The notes under the pieces are model-generated. The model did not search any database and had not been told where the DNA came from. It saw only the letters and a list, made by a program, of their open reading frames with translations. Shown here in pieces: positions 28,181-37,774 of a DNA stretch of 64,000 nt (the stretch's first letter is position 1; every line of letters starts with the position of its first letter). The DNA is from Pseudomonadota bacterium. Lineage in GTDB: Bacteria; Pseudomonadota; Gammaproteobacteria; Pseudomonadales; Pseudomonadaceae. The stretch lies in assembly GCA_023431055.1 (NCBI GenBank), contig JAEYXX010000129.1, positions 4,148-68,147 of the forward strand. Direction: 5' to 3'. A program made the position numbers and the translations under genes.

Positions 28181-28879
28181 CTAACGTACCGAGCGCAGCG
28201 GTGTGGCGAAACTGGGCAGCACGCGCGCCAGGACTTCGGCGATATAGCCAAGGAACAGCGTACCGAGCGAGCTCTTGTAATGCTGCGGATCGGCGCTACC
28301 GATGGCGAGAATGCCATGCAGCCCCTGATGGTTGAGGCTGACCACGGCGGCGGAACCGACTTGCGCCGCGTCTTCCTTGCCGAACAGGAACTCCAGTTCG
28401 TGCGGGCGCAGCACGCCGCAGATGGTCTTGCCACCGCTGAGCAGGCCGCCGACCTGTTGATGCGCCTCGGCCGAGCTGACCGACCGACCGACCGGCAGCT
28501 TGTTGTCGCTGAACAGGATCAGGCCGACGAAGGGCACCTGGAACTCGTGGCGCAGGCTGTCTTCGACCACGCCGACCACTTCCTCGAGGCTGCCGGCATC
28601 GAGCAGATCCAGCACCAGGCGGCGGGTCTTGTCGAACAGACGGTCGTTGTCGCGGGCCACGTCCATCAACTGGCCGAGGCGGTGGCGCATCTCGATGTTG
28701 CGCTCGCGCAGCAGCTTGACCTGGCGTTCGACCAGCGACACGGCGTTGCCTGGCTGGTGCGGAATGCGCAGTTCGGGGATCAGTTCTTCATGGTCGATGA
28801 AGAACTCCGGGTGCAGGCGCAGATAGGCTGCGACCGTTTCCGAATCGAGCGGTTTGGGCGAATCCTGCTGGTCGGTCAT
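28181..28879 (-). CDS. DUF484 family protein (YigA-like)
   Basis: A 232-residue cytoplasmic protein starting with [20 protein letters not shown], the DUF484 (PF04340) hallmark, then a coiled-coil ([20 protein letters not shown]) and a GAF-like C-terminal half ([18 protein letters not shown]). The function is unknown; the family is nearly always encoded between dapF and xerC. Its ATG overlaps the dapF TGA (ATGA at 28876-28879), so it is translationally coupled to dapF. The open frame continues upstream but only as a dapF shadow. Confidence 0.9.
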   Translation of the reverse strand: MTDQQDSPKPLDSETVAAYLRLHPEFFIDHEELIPELRIPHQPGNAVSLVERQVKLLRERNIEMRHRLGQLMDVARDNDRLFDKTRRLVLDLLDAGSLEEVVGVVEDSLRHEFQVPFVGLILFSDNKLPVGRSVSSAEAHQQVGGLLSGGKTICGVLRPHELEFLFGKEDAAQVGSAAVVSLNHQGLHGILAIGSADPQHYKSSLGTLFLGYIAEVLARVLPSFATPLRSVR

Positions 28880-29706
28880 AGGCGAACCTGTCCTTCGTAT
28901 ACGCGGGCAGCGGGCCCGGTCATCATAACCGGCTGACCTTCGCCTGCCCATTCGATGGACAGTTTGCCGCCCGGCAGCTCCAGTTGCACGGGCGAATCCA
29001 TCCAGCCCTGGCGAATCGCCGCGACTGCAGCGGCGCAGGCGCCGGTGCCGCAGGCCTGGGTTTCGCCGGCGCCACGCTCCCATACGCGCAGGCGCGCATG
29101 CTTGCGGTCGAGCACCTGGAGGAAGCCGACATTGACCCGTTGCGGGAAGCGCGGATGATGTTCCAGCTTCGGTCCCAGCTCATGCACCGGGGCGCTGTCG
29201 ACGTTGTCGACACGCAGCACGGCGTGTGGGTTGCCCATCGACAGTGCGGCCAGCTCGACGCTCCGGCCGTCGACCTCGACGCGATAGCTGAGCGCGGCCT
29301 GTTCGGCCTGGAACGGCACCTGTTCCGGCTGCAGACGCGGTGCACCCATGTTGACGCAGACCTGGCCGTCGTTCTGCACGCGCAGCTCGATCACGCCGCT
29401 CTTGGTCTCGACGCGAATGACTTTCTTGGTGGTCAGGCGCTTGTCCAGCACGAAGCGGGCGAAGCAGCGTGCGCCGTTGCCGCACTGCTCCACTTCCGAG
29501 CCGTCGGCGTTAAAGATGCGGTAGCGAAAGTCGACATCCGGGTGGCTCGGTGGCTCGACGATCAGCAGCTGATCGAAACCGACGCCGGTATGGCGATCAC
29601 CCCATTGCTTGGCGTGCTTGGGCTGCACGTGGGCATGCTGACTGATCAGGTCGAGGACCATGAAGTCATTGCCCAGGCCGTGCATCTTGGTAAAGCGCAA
29701 TAGCAT
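28876..29706 (-). CDS. dapF: Diaminopimelate epimerase
   Basis: The 276-residue PLP-independent racemase converts LL- to meso-diaminopimelate for lysine and peptidoglycan. Both catalytic cysteines are present: C75 in EQCGNGARC and C219 in [10 protein letters not shown]. The start [20 protein letters not shown] is the family's standard one; the longer open frame overlaps lysA. The gene follows lysA by ten bases, so the two lysine steps are adjacent and probably cotranscribed with lptM. Confidence 0.97.
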   Translation of the reverse strand: MLLRFTKMHGLGNDFMVLDLISQHAHVQPKHAKQWGDRHTGVGFDQLLIVEPPSHPDVDFRYRIFNADGSEVEQCGNGARCFARFVLDKRLTTKKVIRVETKSGVIELRVQNDGQVCVNMGAPRLQPEQVPFQAEQAALSYRVEVDGRSVELAALSMGNPHAVLRVDNVDSAPVHELGPKLEHHPRFPQRVNVGFLQVLDRKHARLRVWERGAGETQACGTGACAAAVAAIRQGWMDSPVQLELPGGKLSIEWAGEGQPVMMTGPAARVYEGQVRL

Positions 29707-29716
29707 GGCTTTACCC

Positions 29717-30964
29717 TCAGTCTGGCAGCAGGCTTTCGCCGGCGTAGAGCTCTTGGACGGTCTCGCGGCGACGCACCTCGAAGGCCTGTTCGCCGTCCAC
29801 CAGCACCTCGGCGGCACGGCCGCGGGTGTTGTAGTTGGAGCTCATGACGAAACCGTAGGCACCGGCCGAGCGCACGGCCAGCAGGTCGCCTTCTTCGAGC
29901 ACCAGCTGACGGTCCTTGGCCAGGAAGTCGCCGGTCTCGCAGATCGGCCCGACCAGGTCGTAGTTGCGCGCTTCGCCGTCACGCGGCTGTACCGGCGACA
30001 CGTCCATCCAGGCCTGGTACAGCGCCGGGCGGATCAGGTCGTTCATCGCCGCGTCGATCACCGCGAAGTCCTTGTGCTCGGTGTGCTTGAGGTACTCGAC
30101 GCGGGTCAGCAGCACGCCGGCGTTGGCGACGATGAAGCGGCCCGGCTCGAACACCAGTGACAGGTCGCGACCGGCCAGGCGCTTGCGCACGGCAGCGATG
30201 TAGTCGCCGGCCAGCGGCGGTTGCTCGTCGCGGTACTGCACGCCGAGGCCGCCGCCCAGGTCCAGATGCTTGATGGTGATGCCGCGCGCGGCCAGCTTGT
30301 CGACCAGCAGCAGCAGGCGATCCAGCGCATCGAGGAAGGGTTCGAGGGTGGTCAGCTGCGAGCCGATATGGCAGTCGACGCCAATCACGTCCAGGTTCGG
30401 CAGCTCGGCAGCGCGGGCATAGACCGCCTCGGCCTGCTCGATATCGATGCCGAACTTGTTTTCCTTGAGGCCGGTGGAAATGTACGGGTGGGTGCCGGCG
30501 TCCACGTCCGGGTTGACCCGTAGCGATACCGGCGCCTTGACGCCCAGTTCTGCGGCGACCTTCTGCAGGCGCTCCAGCTCGACACTGGATTCGACGTTGA
30601 AGCAGTGCACGCCGACTTCCAGGGCGCGGCGCATGTCATCGCGGCTCTTGCCGACACCGGAGAAGACGATACGGCTCGGCTCGCCACCGGCGGCCAGCAC
30701 GCGCTCCAGTTCACCGCTGGAAACGATGTCGAAGCCGGCACCGAGGCGCGCCAGCACGTTGAGCACACCGATGTTGGAGTTGGCCTTGACCGCGAAGCAG
30801 ACCAGGTGCGGCATGCCGGCCAGGGCATCGGCATAGGCACGGTACTGCCCTTCGATATGGGCGCGGGAATAGACGTAGGTGGGCGTGCCGAAGCGCTGGG
30901 CCAGCGCGGACAAGGCAACGCCTTCCGCGAACAGCTCACCGTCGCGGTAGTTGAAGGCTTCCAT
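29717..30964 (-). CDS. lysA: Diaminopimelate decarboxylase
   Basis: A 415-residue fold-type III PLP enzyme making L-lysine from meso-DAP. The PLP lysine is K60 in [48 protein letters not shown] and [13 protein letters not shown] (with the catalytic cysteine across the dimer interface) are family blocks. AGGAG precedes the start. It lies twelve bases after lptM and before dapF. Confidence 0.97.
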   Translation of the reverse strand: MEAFNYRDGELFAEGVALSALAQRFGTPTYVYSRAHIEGQYRAYADALAGMPHLVCFAVKANSNIGVLNVLARLGAGFDIVSSGELERVLAAGGEPSRIVFSGVGKSRDDMRRALEVGVHCFNVESSVELERLQKVAAELGVKAPVSLRVNPDVDAGTHPYISTGLKENKFGIDIEQAEAVYARAAELPNLDVIGVDCHIGSQLTTLEPFLDALDRLLLLVDKLAARGITIKHLDLGGGLGVQYRDEQPPLAGDYIAAVRKRLAGRDLSLVFEPGRFIVANAGVLLTRVEYLKHTEHKDFAVIDAAMNDLIRPALYQAWMDVSPVQPRDGEARNYDLVGPICETGDFLAKDRQLVLEEGDLLAVRSAGAYGFVMSSNYNTRGRAAEVLVDGEQAFEVRRRETVQELYAGESLLPD

Positions 30965-30976
30965 GGCGGGCTCCTG

Positions 30977-31102
30977 TCAGAGTTCGAAACGGTCTCGGCT
31001 GTTGCCGGCTTTTTCGTCGCCCGGCAGGTACAGCGGGCCTTTCTGGCCGCAGCCGGCCACCAGGCAGACAACGGCGAGGAGCGCGAGGGTCAGTCGCTTC
31101 AT
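30977..31102 (-). CDS. lptM: LptM-like small lipoprotein
   Basis: A 41-residue lipoprotein. The signal peptide [18 protein letters not shown] ends in the lipobox LVAGC, with C18 as the lipidated residue, followed directly by [11 protein letters not shown], the conserved GQKGPLYLP motif of YifL/LptM. In E. coli, LptM assists oxidative maturation of the LptD-LptE LPS translocon at the outer membrane. It is the first gene of the lysA-dapF-DUF484-xerC-HAD series, as in other gammaproteobacteria. AAGGACTG precedes the start. Confidence 0.9.
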   Translation of the reverse strand: MKRLTLALLAVVCLVAGCGQKGPLYLPGDEKAGNSRDRFEL

Positions 31103-31282
31103 GGGACAGTCCTTGAAAAAAGCGTGAATTGCGCCGGAGTATACCGACCCCCTGCCACCTTGCCTATGCGCCCGGCGCCCGCCTGGCGGGGCGCCGGCTC
31201 GTTTGCTGTGCGTATCTGGCGTGCATGTCGGAGGCATTCGCGCCTGCCTGGGTTAGCATGCGGCGAGTGACAAGGAGCCTCG

Positions 31283-32320
31283 ATGGACAATCCCACGATT
31301 CTGGCCGGCTCGGTCTCGGTGGCTTATTTGCAGGGACTGGTCGAATACTTGCAGCGCCAGGGGGTAGCCCCCGAAGCGCTGCTCGCCCATGCCCAGCTCA
31401 GCCCGGAAGTGCTCGGTCAGCGCGATCAGCGCATCGCTGCCAGTGCCTATCTGACATTGCTCGGCGAGGGTGTGCGCCTGACCGGCGATCAGTACCTGGG
31501 CCTTCACCTTGGGGAGTCGGTACGGCCGGGTTATTACGGCGTGCTCGGTTACCTGATCATGAGCTGCGCCACCCTGGCCGACGCGTTGCACCGCCAGGCG
31601 CGCTACGCCTCGCTGGTTGGCAACCTGGGCCTGATGGTGCTCGAAGACGAGCCCGCCCGGCCTGGTTGCGAGCCGCTGGTTGCCCATAGCTGGCAGCCGT
31701 TGCTGGCGCAGCAGCAGCGACAGCTGAGCGAGGAGACGCTGGCCGGCTGGGGCAGTTTCGGGCGCTGGATCAGTGGCCTGGACATCGCGCCGACCGAGGT
31801 GCGCTTCCAGCATCCGGCGCCGGCCGATACCTCGGAGCACGCTCGCATCTTTCGCTGCCCGGTGCTGTTCGACCAGCCAGACAATGCCCTGATCTTTCCC
31901 AGGCGTTTGCTGGCGGCGCCCTTGAACCAGGCCGATGCACAGGTGCGTGGCATGCTCGATGCCTATGCCGATCGGCTGCTGGCCGAGCTCAATCAGGGCA
32001 ACAGTGTGCTGGATCGCGCGCGCCTGGAGTTGGCTCGTCAGCTTCCGGAGCAGGGGCCGGATCTGGAGGCCATCGCTGCTGCCCTGGCGCTGAGTCCGCG
32101 AACCTTGCAGCGGCGTCTGCGTGAGGGAGGGCTGTCGTTCAGCCAACTGGTCGACGAGACGCGCCAGCAACTGGTGCTGCATTACCTGCGCGACCCTGCG
32201 CTGGAACTGGCGGAAATCGCCTTTCTGGTCGGGTTCAGCGAGCCCGGTTCTCTGGCGCGTGCATTTCGTCGCTGGACGGGAACGAGTCCGGGCGAGTACC
32301 GTCGCCACCTTTGTGCCTAG
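31283..32320 (+). CDS. AraC family transcriptional regulator
   Basis: A 345-residue regulator. The N-terminal two thirds form an arabinose-binding-domain-like ligand region (PF12625 type, starting SVAYLQGLVEYLQRQGVAPE). The C-terminal AraC DNA-binding domain (about 245-343) contains IAAALALSPRTLQRRLREGG and EIAFLVGFSEPGSLARAFRR. It resembles OruR/ArgR-like or GbdR-adjacent AraC proteins, but the inducer and targets are not evident. AGGAG precedes the ATG. It is divergent from lptM, separated by 180 bases. Confidence 0.88.
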   Translation: MDNPTILAGSVSVAYLQGLVEYLQRQGVAPEALLAHAQLSPEVLGQRDQRIAASAYLTLLGEGVRLTGDQYLGLHLGESVRPGYYGVLGYLIMSCATLADALHRQARYASLVGNLGLMVLEDEPARPGCEPLVAHSWQPLLAQQQRQLSEETLAGWGSFGRWISGLDIAPTEVRFQHPAPADTSEHARIFRCPVLFDQPDNALIFPRRLLAAPLNQADAQVRGMLDAYADRLLAELNQGNSVLDRARLELARQLPEQGPDLEAIAAALALSPRTLQRRLREGGLSFSQLVDETRQQLVLHYLRDPALELAEIAFLVGFSEPGSLARAFRRWTGTSPGEYRRHLCA

Positions 32321-32389
32321 GCCGGCTATTCTGGCCTGGCGCTTATCGCTAATTTTTCTGCAGTTGCTGCATCTAGTGAGGACACCCCG

Positions 32390-32722
32390 ATGAGCCTGAG
32401 CGAAGCCCGCTTTCACGACTTGGTCGATGCCACCCAGCAGGCGGTGGAGGACATCTTCGACGACAGCGGCCTGGACGTCGATCTGGAGAACAGCGCCGGT
32501 GTGCTGACGGTGCGCTTCGACAATGGCAGCCAGCTGATCTTCAGCCGTCAGGAGCCGATTCGTCAGCTGTGGCTGGCGGCCCGCTCCGGTGGCTATCACT
32601 TCGACTACGACGAGGCCGAAGGGCGCTGGATCTGCGATACCAGTGACGAGCAACTGGGCGAGATGCTGGTGCGCATCACCCTTGAGCAATGCGGCACCGA
32701 GCTGGAGTTCGATGAGCTCTGA
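32390..32722 (+). CDS. cyaY: Frataxin-like iron donor protein CyaY
   Basis: The 110-residue frataxin fold protein starts MSLSEARFHDLVDATQQAVE, followed by the acidic ridge VEDIFDDSGLDVDLEN and then NGSQLIFSRQEPIRQLWLAA with the conserved QxPxxQxWLA. CyaY binds iron and modulates IscS during Fe-S cluster assembly. In Pseudomonas and enterics it is beside cyaA, as here. GTGAGGACACC precedes the start. Its end overlaps the DUF1289 gene by 11 bases. Confidence 0.95.
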   Translation: MSLSEARFHDLVDATQQAVEDIFDDSGLDVDLENSAGVLTVRFDNGSQLIFSRQEPIRQLWLAARSGGYHFDYDEAEGRWICDTSDEQLGEMLVRITLEQCGTELEFDEL

Positions 32723-32909
32723 GCCGAGCGAAGCGCCGCTGGCGTCACCCTGTCGGCGCCAGTGCTGCCTGGATGAACATGAGCAGTGCCTCGGTTGTGG
32801 CCGTACCCTGCAGGAAATTCTCGACTGGGGCACGGCCGACAACGTGCGGCGGCGCGTGATCTGCCAGGCCGCCGAGCAGCGCTTGCGCGAGCGCCGGCAG
32901 GGCCGTTGA
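32712..32909 (+). CDS. DUF1289 family small cysteine protein
   Basis: A 65-residue protein with SPCRRQCCLDEHEQCLGCGR, the four- to five-cysteine knuckle of DUF1289 (PF06945), followed by TLQEILDWGTADNVRRRVI. The cysteines C14, C18, C19, C26 and C29 probably bind a metal. The function is unknown. It starts inside the last codons of cyaY, so it is translationally coupled; its codon use matches its neighbours. Confidence 0.85.
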   Translation: MSSEPSEAPLASPCRRQCCLDEHEQCLGCGRTLQEILDWGTADNVRRRVICQAAEQRLRERRQGR

Positions 32910-32964
32910 CCCGGCAGTCTTGTTTATTTATCCGGCTGTGTTAGGGTCGGCAGAACATTCAGCT

Positions 32965-32998
32965 AAACCCCGCCTTCGGGCGGGGTTTTGCTTTTTTA
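32965..32998 (+). terminator. Rho-independent terminator after cyaY-DUF1289
   Basis: AAACCCCGCC (32965-32974), loop TTCG and GGCGGGGTTT (32979-32988) precede TGCTTTTTTACGG. A ten-base stem with a stable tetraloop. Confidence 0.93.
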
Positions 32999-33027
32999 CG
33001 GTTTAGGCGAGGAGAGCGCCCGACATC

Positions 33028-33435
33028 ATGAACAGCACACCAACCATCACCATTACCCGCCTCGATATGCAGCGTCTGGAGCGTCTGCTCGACAGTCTGG
33101 ACGAGTTTGGCCCTGGCGCAGAAGCGCTACAGGCCGAGCTGGATCGTGCCGAAGTGGTGGGGCACGATGAGGTGCCGGCCGGTGTGGTAACCATGAATTC
33201 GCGCGTGCACTGCCGCGAAGAGAGCAGCGGTAAGGACTATCACCTGACCCTGGTCTACCCGCAGGACGCCGGTGGCGAAGGCAAGGTCAGCATTCTCGCG
33301 CCAGTTGGCAGCGCGCTGCTCGGGCTGTCCGTCGGTCAGCACATCGACTGGCCGGTACCGGGCGGCAAGCAGCTCAAACTGACCCTGCTGGCGGTCGAAT
33401 ACCAGCCGGAAGCGGCAGGCGAATACGACCGCTGA
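33028..33435 (+). CDS. rnk: Rnk, regulator of nucleoside diphosphate kinase
   Basis: A 135-residue protein: an N-terminal coiled coil (about 1-45, LDMQRLERLLDSLDEFGPGA) and a C-terminal GreA/GreB-like domain (LTLVYPQDAGGEGKVSILAP, SALLGLSVGQHIDWPVPGGK). Rnk binds RNA polymerase near the secondary channel and was found as a regulator of Ndk and, in P. aeruginosa, as able to replace AlgQ for alginate. It faces cyaA convergently. GGAGAGC precedes the start. Confidence 0.93.
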   Translation: MNSTPTITITRLDMQRLERLLDSLDEFGPGAEALQAELDRAEVVGHDEVPAGVVTMNSRVHCREESSGKDYHLTLVYPQDAGGEGKVSILAPVGSALLGLSVGQHIDWPVPGGKQLKLTLLAVEYQPEAAGEYDR

Positions 33436-33493
33436 TCGGCTCTGCGCCCATCCTGCCGACGCGGTTACCTGCAGCCTGAGGACGCCCTGCGCT

Positions 33494-36355
33494 TCAGGCG
33501 CCCTGTTGCAAGGCAGCATTGAGCGCATCTTCCAGCTCGTTCTTGTAGCGCAGGTAGTGCACGGTCTGTGCCTGCTGCCCGGCCAGTACCGCGGACAGAT
33601 CGAGGTCGGTGATGTAGCACGGGTAACGTTCGCCGCCGGCACGCTGGGCGAGGATGTGCTGAGCCACGGCGCGATACAGTTCGCGGCCGTACTCCCGTTC
33701 CGAGAACTCGCGGTGGTTGCAGTACAGCGTGACGTGGCGCTGGCGGCCGTCGCCGGGTTCGACGATGGCCTGCACGTCATAGAACGGATGGCTGACCTGC
33801 GACTCGGGGGCTGGCCTGCGCTCGAGACGTTGGGCGCGCAGCGGTGCAGCCGGTAGCAGCTGATAGTAGAGAATTTCCAGCGCGGGCTGGTTGTCGCTGC
33901 CATCGAGCGGCAGCATGGCGTTGCGCCGATACAGCAGCGACTGCAGGAAGCGCTGTAGCGGCGTCAGCAGGCTCTGCTCGTCGCGAAACGGCAAACGCCG
34001 ACGCCATAGGGCGTTGTTCTCGTCGAGCAGGGTCAGCTCCGCTTCGCCGCTGGTTTCGTGCAGGCGGTAGAACACCTGGATGCATTGCGGGCGGCCCATG
34101 GGCAGGATCAACGCCAGGTCGTCCCCCACGAGGGCGTGGCGGTCCAGGCGCAGCGGGCTGTAGAGCGCCTGCTCGGCGCCGAGATGGGCGAGCAGGGCAG
34201 GCAGATCGCCCAGTGCGGTATGGCTGACCTGGCCTGGGGCTAGCTGCAGTACGTGATAATGCTGGCGTACCCGCACCAGGTAGCGTGACTGGCGGCCTTC
34301 GACATAGCTTTCGAGCAGGTCGCGCAGCAGTTCTTCGACCCGGTCGGCAATGGGTTGGGCGCGGTTACGGCAGTAGCAACGCACCATCACTCTGGGCTGC
34401 GGGCCGCCCACCGGCACGCTGTTGAGCAGGTCACGCAGGCAGTCGAGCGGTGCGTCCTGGCCGTCATAGCGGCTGACCTGCAGCTCGTTCCAGCTGTTGA
34501 GCACCACCTGATCGAGAGTCAGTACCAGGTTTTCCCGCACCCCCGAATACCCCAGCGCATCGGTGCGGTCGGTGGTCATGTGCACGTTCATCTGGCTGTG
34601 CTGCTTGAGCGGGTCGAGGCCGACATTGACCAGCAACAAGACCTGGCCGGGGATGCTGGTGCGCAGCAGAGCGGCTTCCTCCACCGCCTGCAGGGGCAAC
34701 GGAAAGCTCTGTTGCAAACTGCCGATCAGGTTGGATAGCTCGTATTCGGTAAGGTCGCTGGTGCCCGGGTGCAGGGACAGGCGTGTGCTGCTGTCGATTA
34801 CGCCGTTGCGATGGCACCAGGCGAGCAGTTCGATCAGTTCGCGCGAGCGCTTCAGCGGCGCGAAGTCGGCCCATTCCTGAGCGCCCAGGCTGCCATTGAA
34901 CAGCGCCCAGAGATATTCGCCCTGCGCCTCCGGGCTGGGATACTGAACCAGGGTCAGGGTGTCTTCGGCCAGGTCCGGGGCGATGCCCGGGTTGATGAAC
35001 TCTACCTTGCCGGCCTTGCGCTCGAAGGCGGCGTACAGGCGCCTGCCCAGCACATTCAGGTCACGGTTGTTCAGCGAGCTGCCTGCCTCGGTGCTGCGCG
35101 CGAATTGCGAGAGAAACCGGTAGCTGTAGGTCAGCTCATTGACCAGCACGCGGCGCTCGGCCGCGACCTGGCGCACCTTCCACTGGCTGCGACTGTCGAG
35201 CACGCTGAGCTGGCGATTGTGCCAGCCCCACTCGCTGGTCAAACGCTCCAGTAGCAGGCGCTGCCAGCTCTTGGCACGGCCGCGGGTTGGCGGGCGGCTG
35301 ATCTTCTTGTTCACCTTCAGATACAGGCAGCGGCGGATCAGCTCCAGCCGTTCCAGGTCTCCGCGGGCGCTGAGGTATTCCTCCAGGCGCCGGTAAACGA
35401 CTATGTAGGGGTCGAGTTCGTCGAGCTCCAGGCGCCCCTCGAACACGGCCTGCTTGAAGCGCAGCGCCAGGCATTCGACCTTCGGGTGTTCGCTGGCGTA
35501 AACCTCGGTGAGCAGCAGCTTGAGCGCGGACTTGTAGGGCGATTCGATACCCTTGTACAGCTGCCACATGCCTGCACCGATGAACTCTTCCGGCGGAATG
35601 CGCGCCAGGTGGCCGAGATCGAGTACGTCTTCGGCGCGCACGAAGCGTTTGCTCAGCAGGGTGCGGCAGTAGTCCTGATAGCGCGCCTCATCGTAAACCG
35701 GCACCAGCCACCAGATCGGCGTGCGTCCGCCGAGCCAGATCGCGGTGCGGTAGAACTCGTCGAGCAGCAGATAGTGCTGGGTTGTGCCGCAGTCGTCGGA
35801 GGTCAGTTGCGCCTCGCGCGCGCCCTGGGTGAAGCGCTGCGGGTCGACCAGAAAGACATGCACCTCGGCGCCTTGCGTGGTGGCCCAGCTTTCCAGCTGA
35901 TCGCACTTCTTGCGCAGGTCCTGCAGTTCCTGCGCCGTAAGATTGGGCGAGTGGCACAGCCACAGGTCCATATCGCTCTGTTCTGCCTGGGCCACGGTGC
36001 CCAGACTGCCCATCAGGAACAGTCCATGCAGCGGCGCGGCGCCCTGGCCGCGGCGCGGTTTGTAGACGAAGGAACGAGTCAGGCGCTGCACTTCGGCGAG
36101 GCTGGCATCATCCGGCTCGAACCCGCTGAGGCCGGCTGGGGTGCTGGCCGAAACATAGCCGGGCAACAGCGGATGGTTGACGTGCAACAGCAGCGGCAAC
36201 AACTTGAGGACCAGTTGCTGACGGGTGGACAGCGCCTCCATGGCCCGCAGCAGGCGGCCCTGGTTGATCTGAAGAAAGCGTGCGCGCAGCTGCGCCAGCA
36301 CCTTGCGGTCGATGCCGTCGTCGATATCGGGGCGTATTTCCTGCGTGCGCGTCAT
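33494..36355 (-). CDS. cyaA: Class I adenylate cyclase
   Basis: The 953-residue cytoplasmic enzyme makes cAMP, the effector of Vfr. The nucleotidyl-transferase-like catalytic core is N-terminal: LFLMGSLGTVAQAEQSDMDL matches the class I GSxxSxxQxxxSDxDxW signature, and VHFLVDP-like sequence carries the second acidic site. The C-terminal half (from about 550) is the regulatory region. Length and the start MTRTQEIRPDIDDGIDRKVL fit P. aeruginosa CyaA. It faces rnk and is preceded by a GC-rich hairpin and a mobile element. Confidence 0.95.
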   Translation of the reverse strand: MTRTQEIRPDIDDGIDRKVLAQLRARFLQINQGRLLRAMEALSTRQQLVLKLLPLLLHVNHPLLPGYVSASTPAGLSGFEPDDASLAEVQRLTRSFVYKPRRGQGAAPLHGLFLMGSLGTVAQAEQSDMDLWLCHSPNLTAQELQDLRKKCDQLESWATTQGAEVHVFLVDPQRFTQGAREAQLTSDDCGTTQHYLLLDEFYRTAIWLGGRTPIWWLVPVYDEARYQDYCRTLLSKRFVRAEDVLDLGHLARIPPEEFIGAGMWQLYKGIESPYKSALKLLLTEVYASEHPKVECLALRFKQAVFEGRLELDELDPYIVVYRRLEEYLSARGDLERLELIRRCLYLKVNKKISRPPTRGRAKSWQRLLLERLTSEWGWHNRQLSVLDSRSQWKVRQVAAERRVLVNELTYSYRFLSQFARSTEAGSSLNNRDLNVLGRRLYAAFERKAGKVEFINPGIAPDLAEDTLTLVQYPSPEAQGEYLWALFNGSLGAQEWADFAPLKRSRELIELLAWCHRNGVIDSSTRLSLHPGTSDLTEYELSNLIGSLQQSFPLPLQAVEEAALLRTSIPGQVLLLVNVGLDPLKQHSQMNVHMTTDRTDALGYSGVRENLVLTLDQVVLNSWNELQVSRYDGQDAPLDCLRDLLNSVPVGGPQPRVMVRCYCRNRAQPIADRVEELLRDLLESYVEGRQSRYLVRVRQHYHVLQLAPGQVSHTALGDLPALLAHLGAEQALYSPLRLDRHALVGDDLALILPMGRPQCIQVFYRLHETSGEAELTLLDENNALWRRRLPFRDEQSLLTPLQRFLQSLLYRRNAMLPLDGSDNQPALEILYYQLLPAAPLRAQRLERRPAPESQVSHPFYDVQAIVEPGDGRQRHVTLYCNHREFSEREYGRELYRAVAQHILAQRAGGERYPCYITDLDLSAVLAGQQAQTVHYLRYKNELEDALNAALQQGA

Positions 36356-36429
36356 GCTCGAACTCTGCTGCGGGGTACTGCAAGCCTATCAGCGGCGTGC
36401 TCGTCAGAGCAGTATCTGGACGCTATATC

Positions 36430-36469
36430 GCCCGCCCGGCCCTTCGCTGAAGGGCGGCCGGCGGGCGAC
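36430..36469. other. GC-rich imperfect hairpin between cyaA and the mobile element
   Basis: CGCCCGCCCGGCCCTTC and GAAGGGCGGCCGGCGGGCG pair with one bulge around GCT. It may end transcription coming from the TIGR02647 gene or shape the cyaA leader; no T-run follows in either direction. Confidence 0.4.
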
Positions 36470-36474
36470 TGAAC

Positions 36475-36622
36475 TTAACAGGCCGTTGAAAAACGTAGGC
36501 GAGGCAGGCAAGACAAGGCGAAAACAGCCGAAAAAGCGCAGTTTACGTGCTGTAAATGAGCATTTTGAGGCTGTTTTTAACGCAGTATTGCCAACGCAGG
36601 TAGTTTTTCAACAGCCTGTTAA
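36475..36622. mobile_element. MITE-like element, copy 3 (148 bp)
   Basis: TTAACAGGCCGTTGAAAAAC on the left and its inverted form on the right (read as TTAACAGGCTGTTGAAAAAC) agree at 19 of 20 positions. Internal bases 36542-36600 match 8722-8782 of copy 2, including CTGTAAATGAGCATT and CTGTTTTTAACGCAGTA. No coding capacity. The right end provides the TAA stop (36619-36621) of the neighbouring minus-strand gene. Confidence 0.8.
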
Positions 36623-36873
36623 GCGGGGGTGGTATGGCGGGCCGAAAGAATGGTCAGCAGCGCCTGCGCATGTTCGGCTGCATCGATGCCCAGGCTGGTC
36701 AGGTAGCCGCCATCTGCCTGGCTAACCAAGCCTTTCTCGTAAAGACGGGTGATGGCGCCTTGCGCCTTGAATGAAGCGTTGTTGTGCACTTTCAGCCCTT
36801 CCTGATGGTTGTCCAGGTTGTACAGGGCGAGGATTTCCAGCTCGTCGATCAGGTCAGCGGTGAATGACTTCAT
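36619..36873 (-). CDS. TIGR02647 family small protein
   Basis: An 84-residue protein: FTADLIDELEILALYNLDNH, then GLKVHNNASFKAQGAITRLY, then GLVSQADGGYLTSLGIDAAE, ending in AEHAQALLTILSA. This matches the short TIGR02647 family found in Pseudomonas and relatives, likely a winged-helix DNA-binding protein; function unknown. It overlaps the substrate-binding-protein gene by ATGA. The final residues ARHTTPA and the stop abut the mobile element, so the original C-terminus may have been altered by the insertion. Confidence 0.82.
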   Translation of the reverse strand: MKSFTADLIDELEILALYNLDNHQEGLKVHNNASFKAQGAITRLYEKGLVSQADGGYLTSLGIDAAEHAQALLTILSARHTTPA

Positions 36874-37688
36874 GGTGACTCCGTCTTGTTGTTGTGGCGC
36901 TCTTGCAGTGTAGAACCATGCAGGGGGCTCTGCCCATCGGTGAGTTTCCAGGCAGCGAGAATCCGCTGGTAGGTGCCGTTCTGCCTGATCTGGCGCATAC
37001 CTCTGTCGAAGTCCCGCAGCAGGTCCGCTGCCTGCGGATGGTGGCGGGAAAAGCTCAGGTAGAGACGCGGGCGATGCACCCGTGCCAGCGCCTTGAATGC
37101 GCCGACCAGTGCCGGGTTGTCGCGCAACAGGGCTTCGGTGGTACCACGGAAGGCGATCACATAGTCCACACGGTCGCGCTGCAGCATGAGAAAGCCATTG
37201 ATATCGCGCCGCACCGGGATGCGCTGGATATCCGCATAGCCATCGAAGTGTTCGCCGTAGGTGTAGCCGATAGTGACTGCCACACGCTTGCCGCGGATGG
37301 CATCAAGGTCATCTATTGCTGCTTCCCCTGCATGGCCCCAGAGCAGGATGTCGTCGCTGAACAGCTCCTGCTGCGGTAACAGGAACTCGGCGCGGATGTG
37401 CGCGTCAGGCGTGGTGTTGAAGCAGCCTGCCAGGCTGCCCGAGCGGGTCAGCTCCATGCACCGCGAATAAGGGTAGGGCGCCAGCTCCATGGGGGATTCG
37501 CTGGCGGCGAAGGCGGCACGCACGATATCCGCCGACATGCCTTCGACGCGTTCGTTGCGCCAGGCTGTGTAGGGATACCAGTCGTCCTCGGCACCGATGC
37601 GGGGCGTATCGGCGAAAACCGCGCCGACCCAGAGCAATGACAGCAGCTGGGCGCGCAATACAGCGATGCGTGACGACGGGCAGGCCAT
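36870..37688 (-). CDS. Exported substrate-binding-like protein (SBP_bac_3 family)
   Basis: A 272-residue protein with a signal peptide (AVLRAQLLSLLWVGAVFADT) followed by an amino-acid-type periplasmic binding fold (IGAEDDWYPYTAWRNERVEG, GKRVAVTIGYTYGE, RIPVRRDINGFLMLQRDRVD). There is no permease or ATPase gene nearby, so it may act as an orphan sensor or signalling subunit rather than part of an ABC importer; many pseudomonads hold several such orphans. ATG at 37688 is chosen because AAGGA lies upstream and the signal peptide begins there. It is coupled to the TIGR02647 gene. Confidence 0.8.
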   Translation of the reverse strand: MACPSSRIAVLRAQLLSLLWVGAVFADTPRIGAEDDWYPYTAWRNERVEGMSADIVRAAFAASESPMELAPYPYSRCMELTRSGSLAGCFNTTPDAHIRAEFLLPQQELFSDDILLWGHAGEAAIDDLDAIRGKRVAVTIGYTYGEHFDGYADIQRIPVRRDINGFLMLQRDRVDYVIAFRGTTEALLRDNPALVGAFKALARVHRPRLYLSFSRHHPQAADLLRDFDRGMRQIRQNGTYQRILAAWKLTDGQSPLHGSTLQERHNNKTESP

Positions 37689-37774
37689 CGAAGGTGATTC
37701 CTTCTCGGACGTAACTGCCGCTGACAGTAGCAATCTGTCTGCCAGAGCGACCAGTGGCCTGGGTCAATCCCGGT

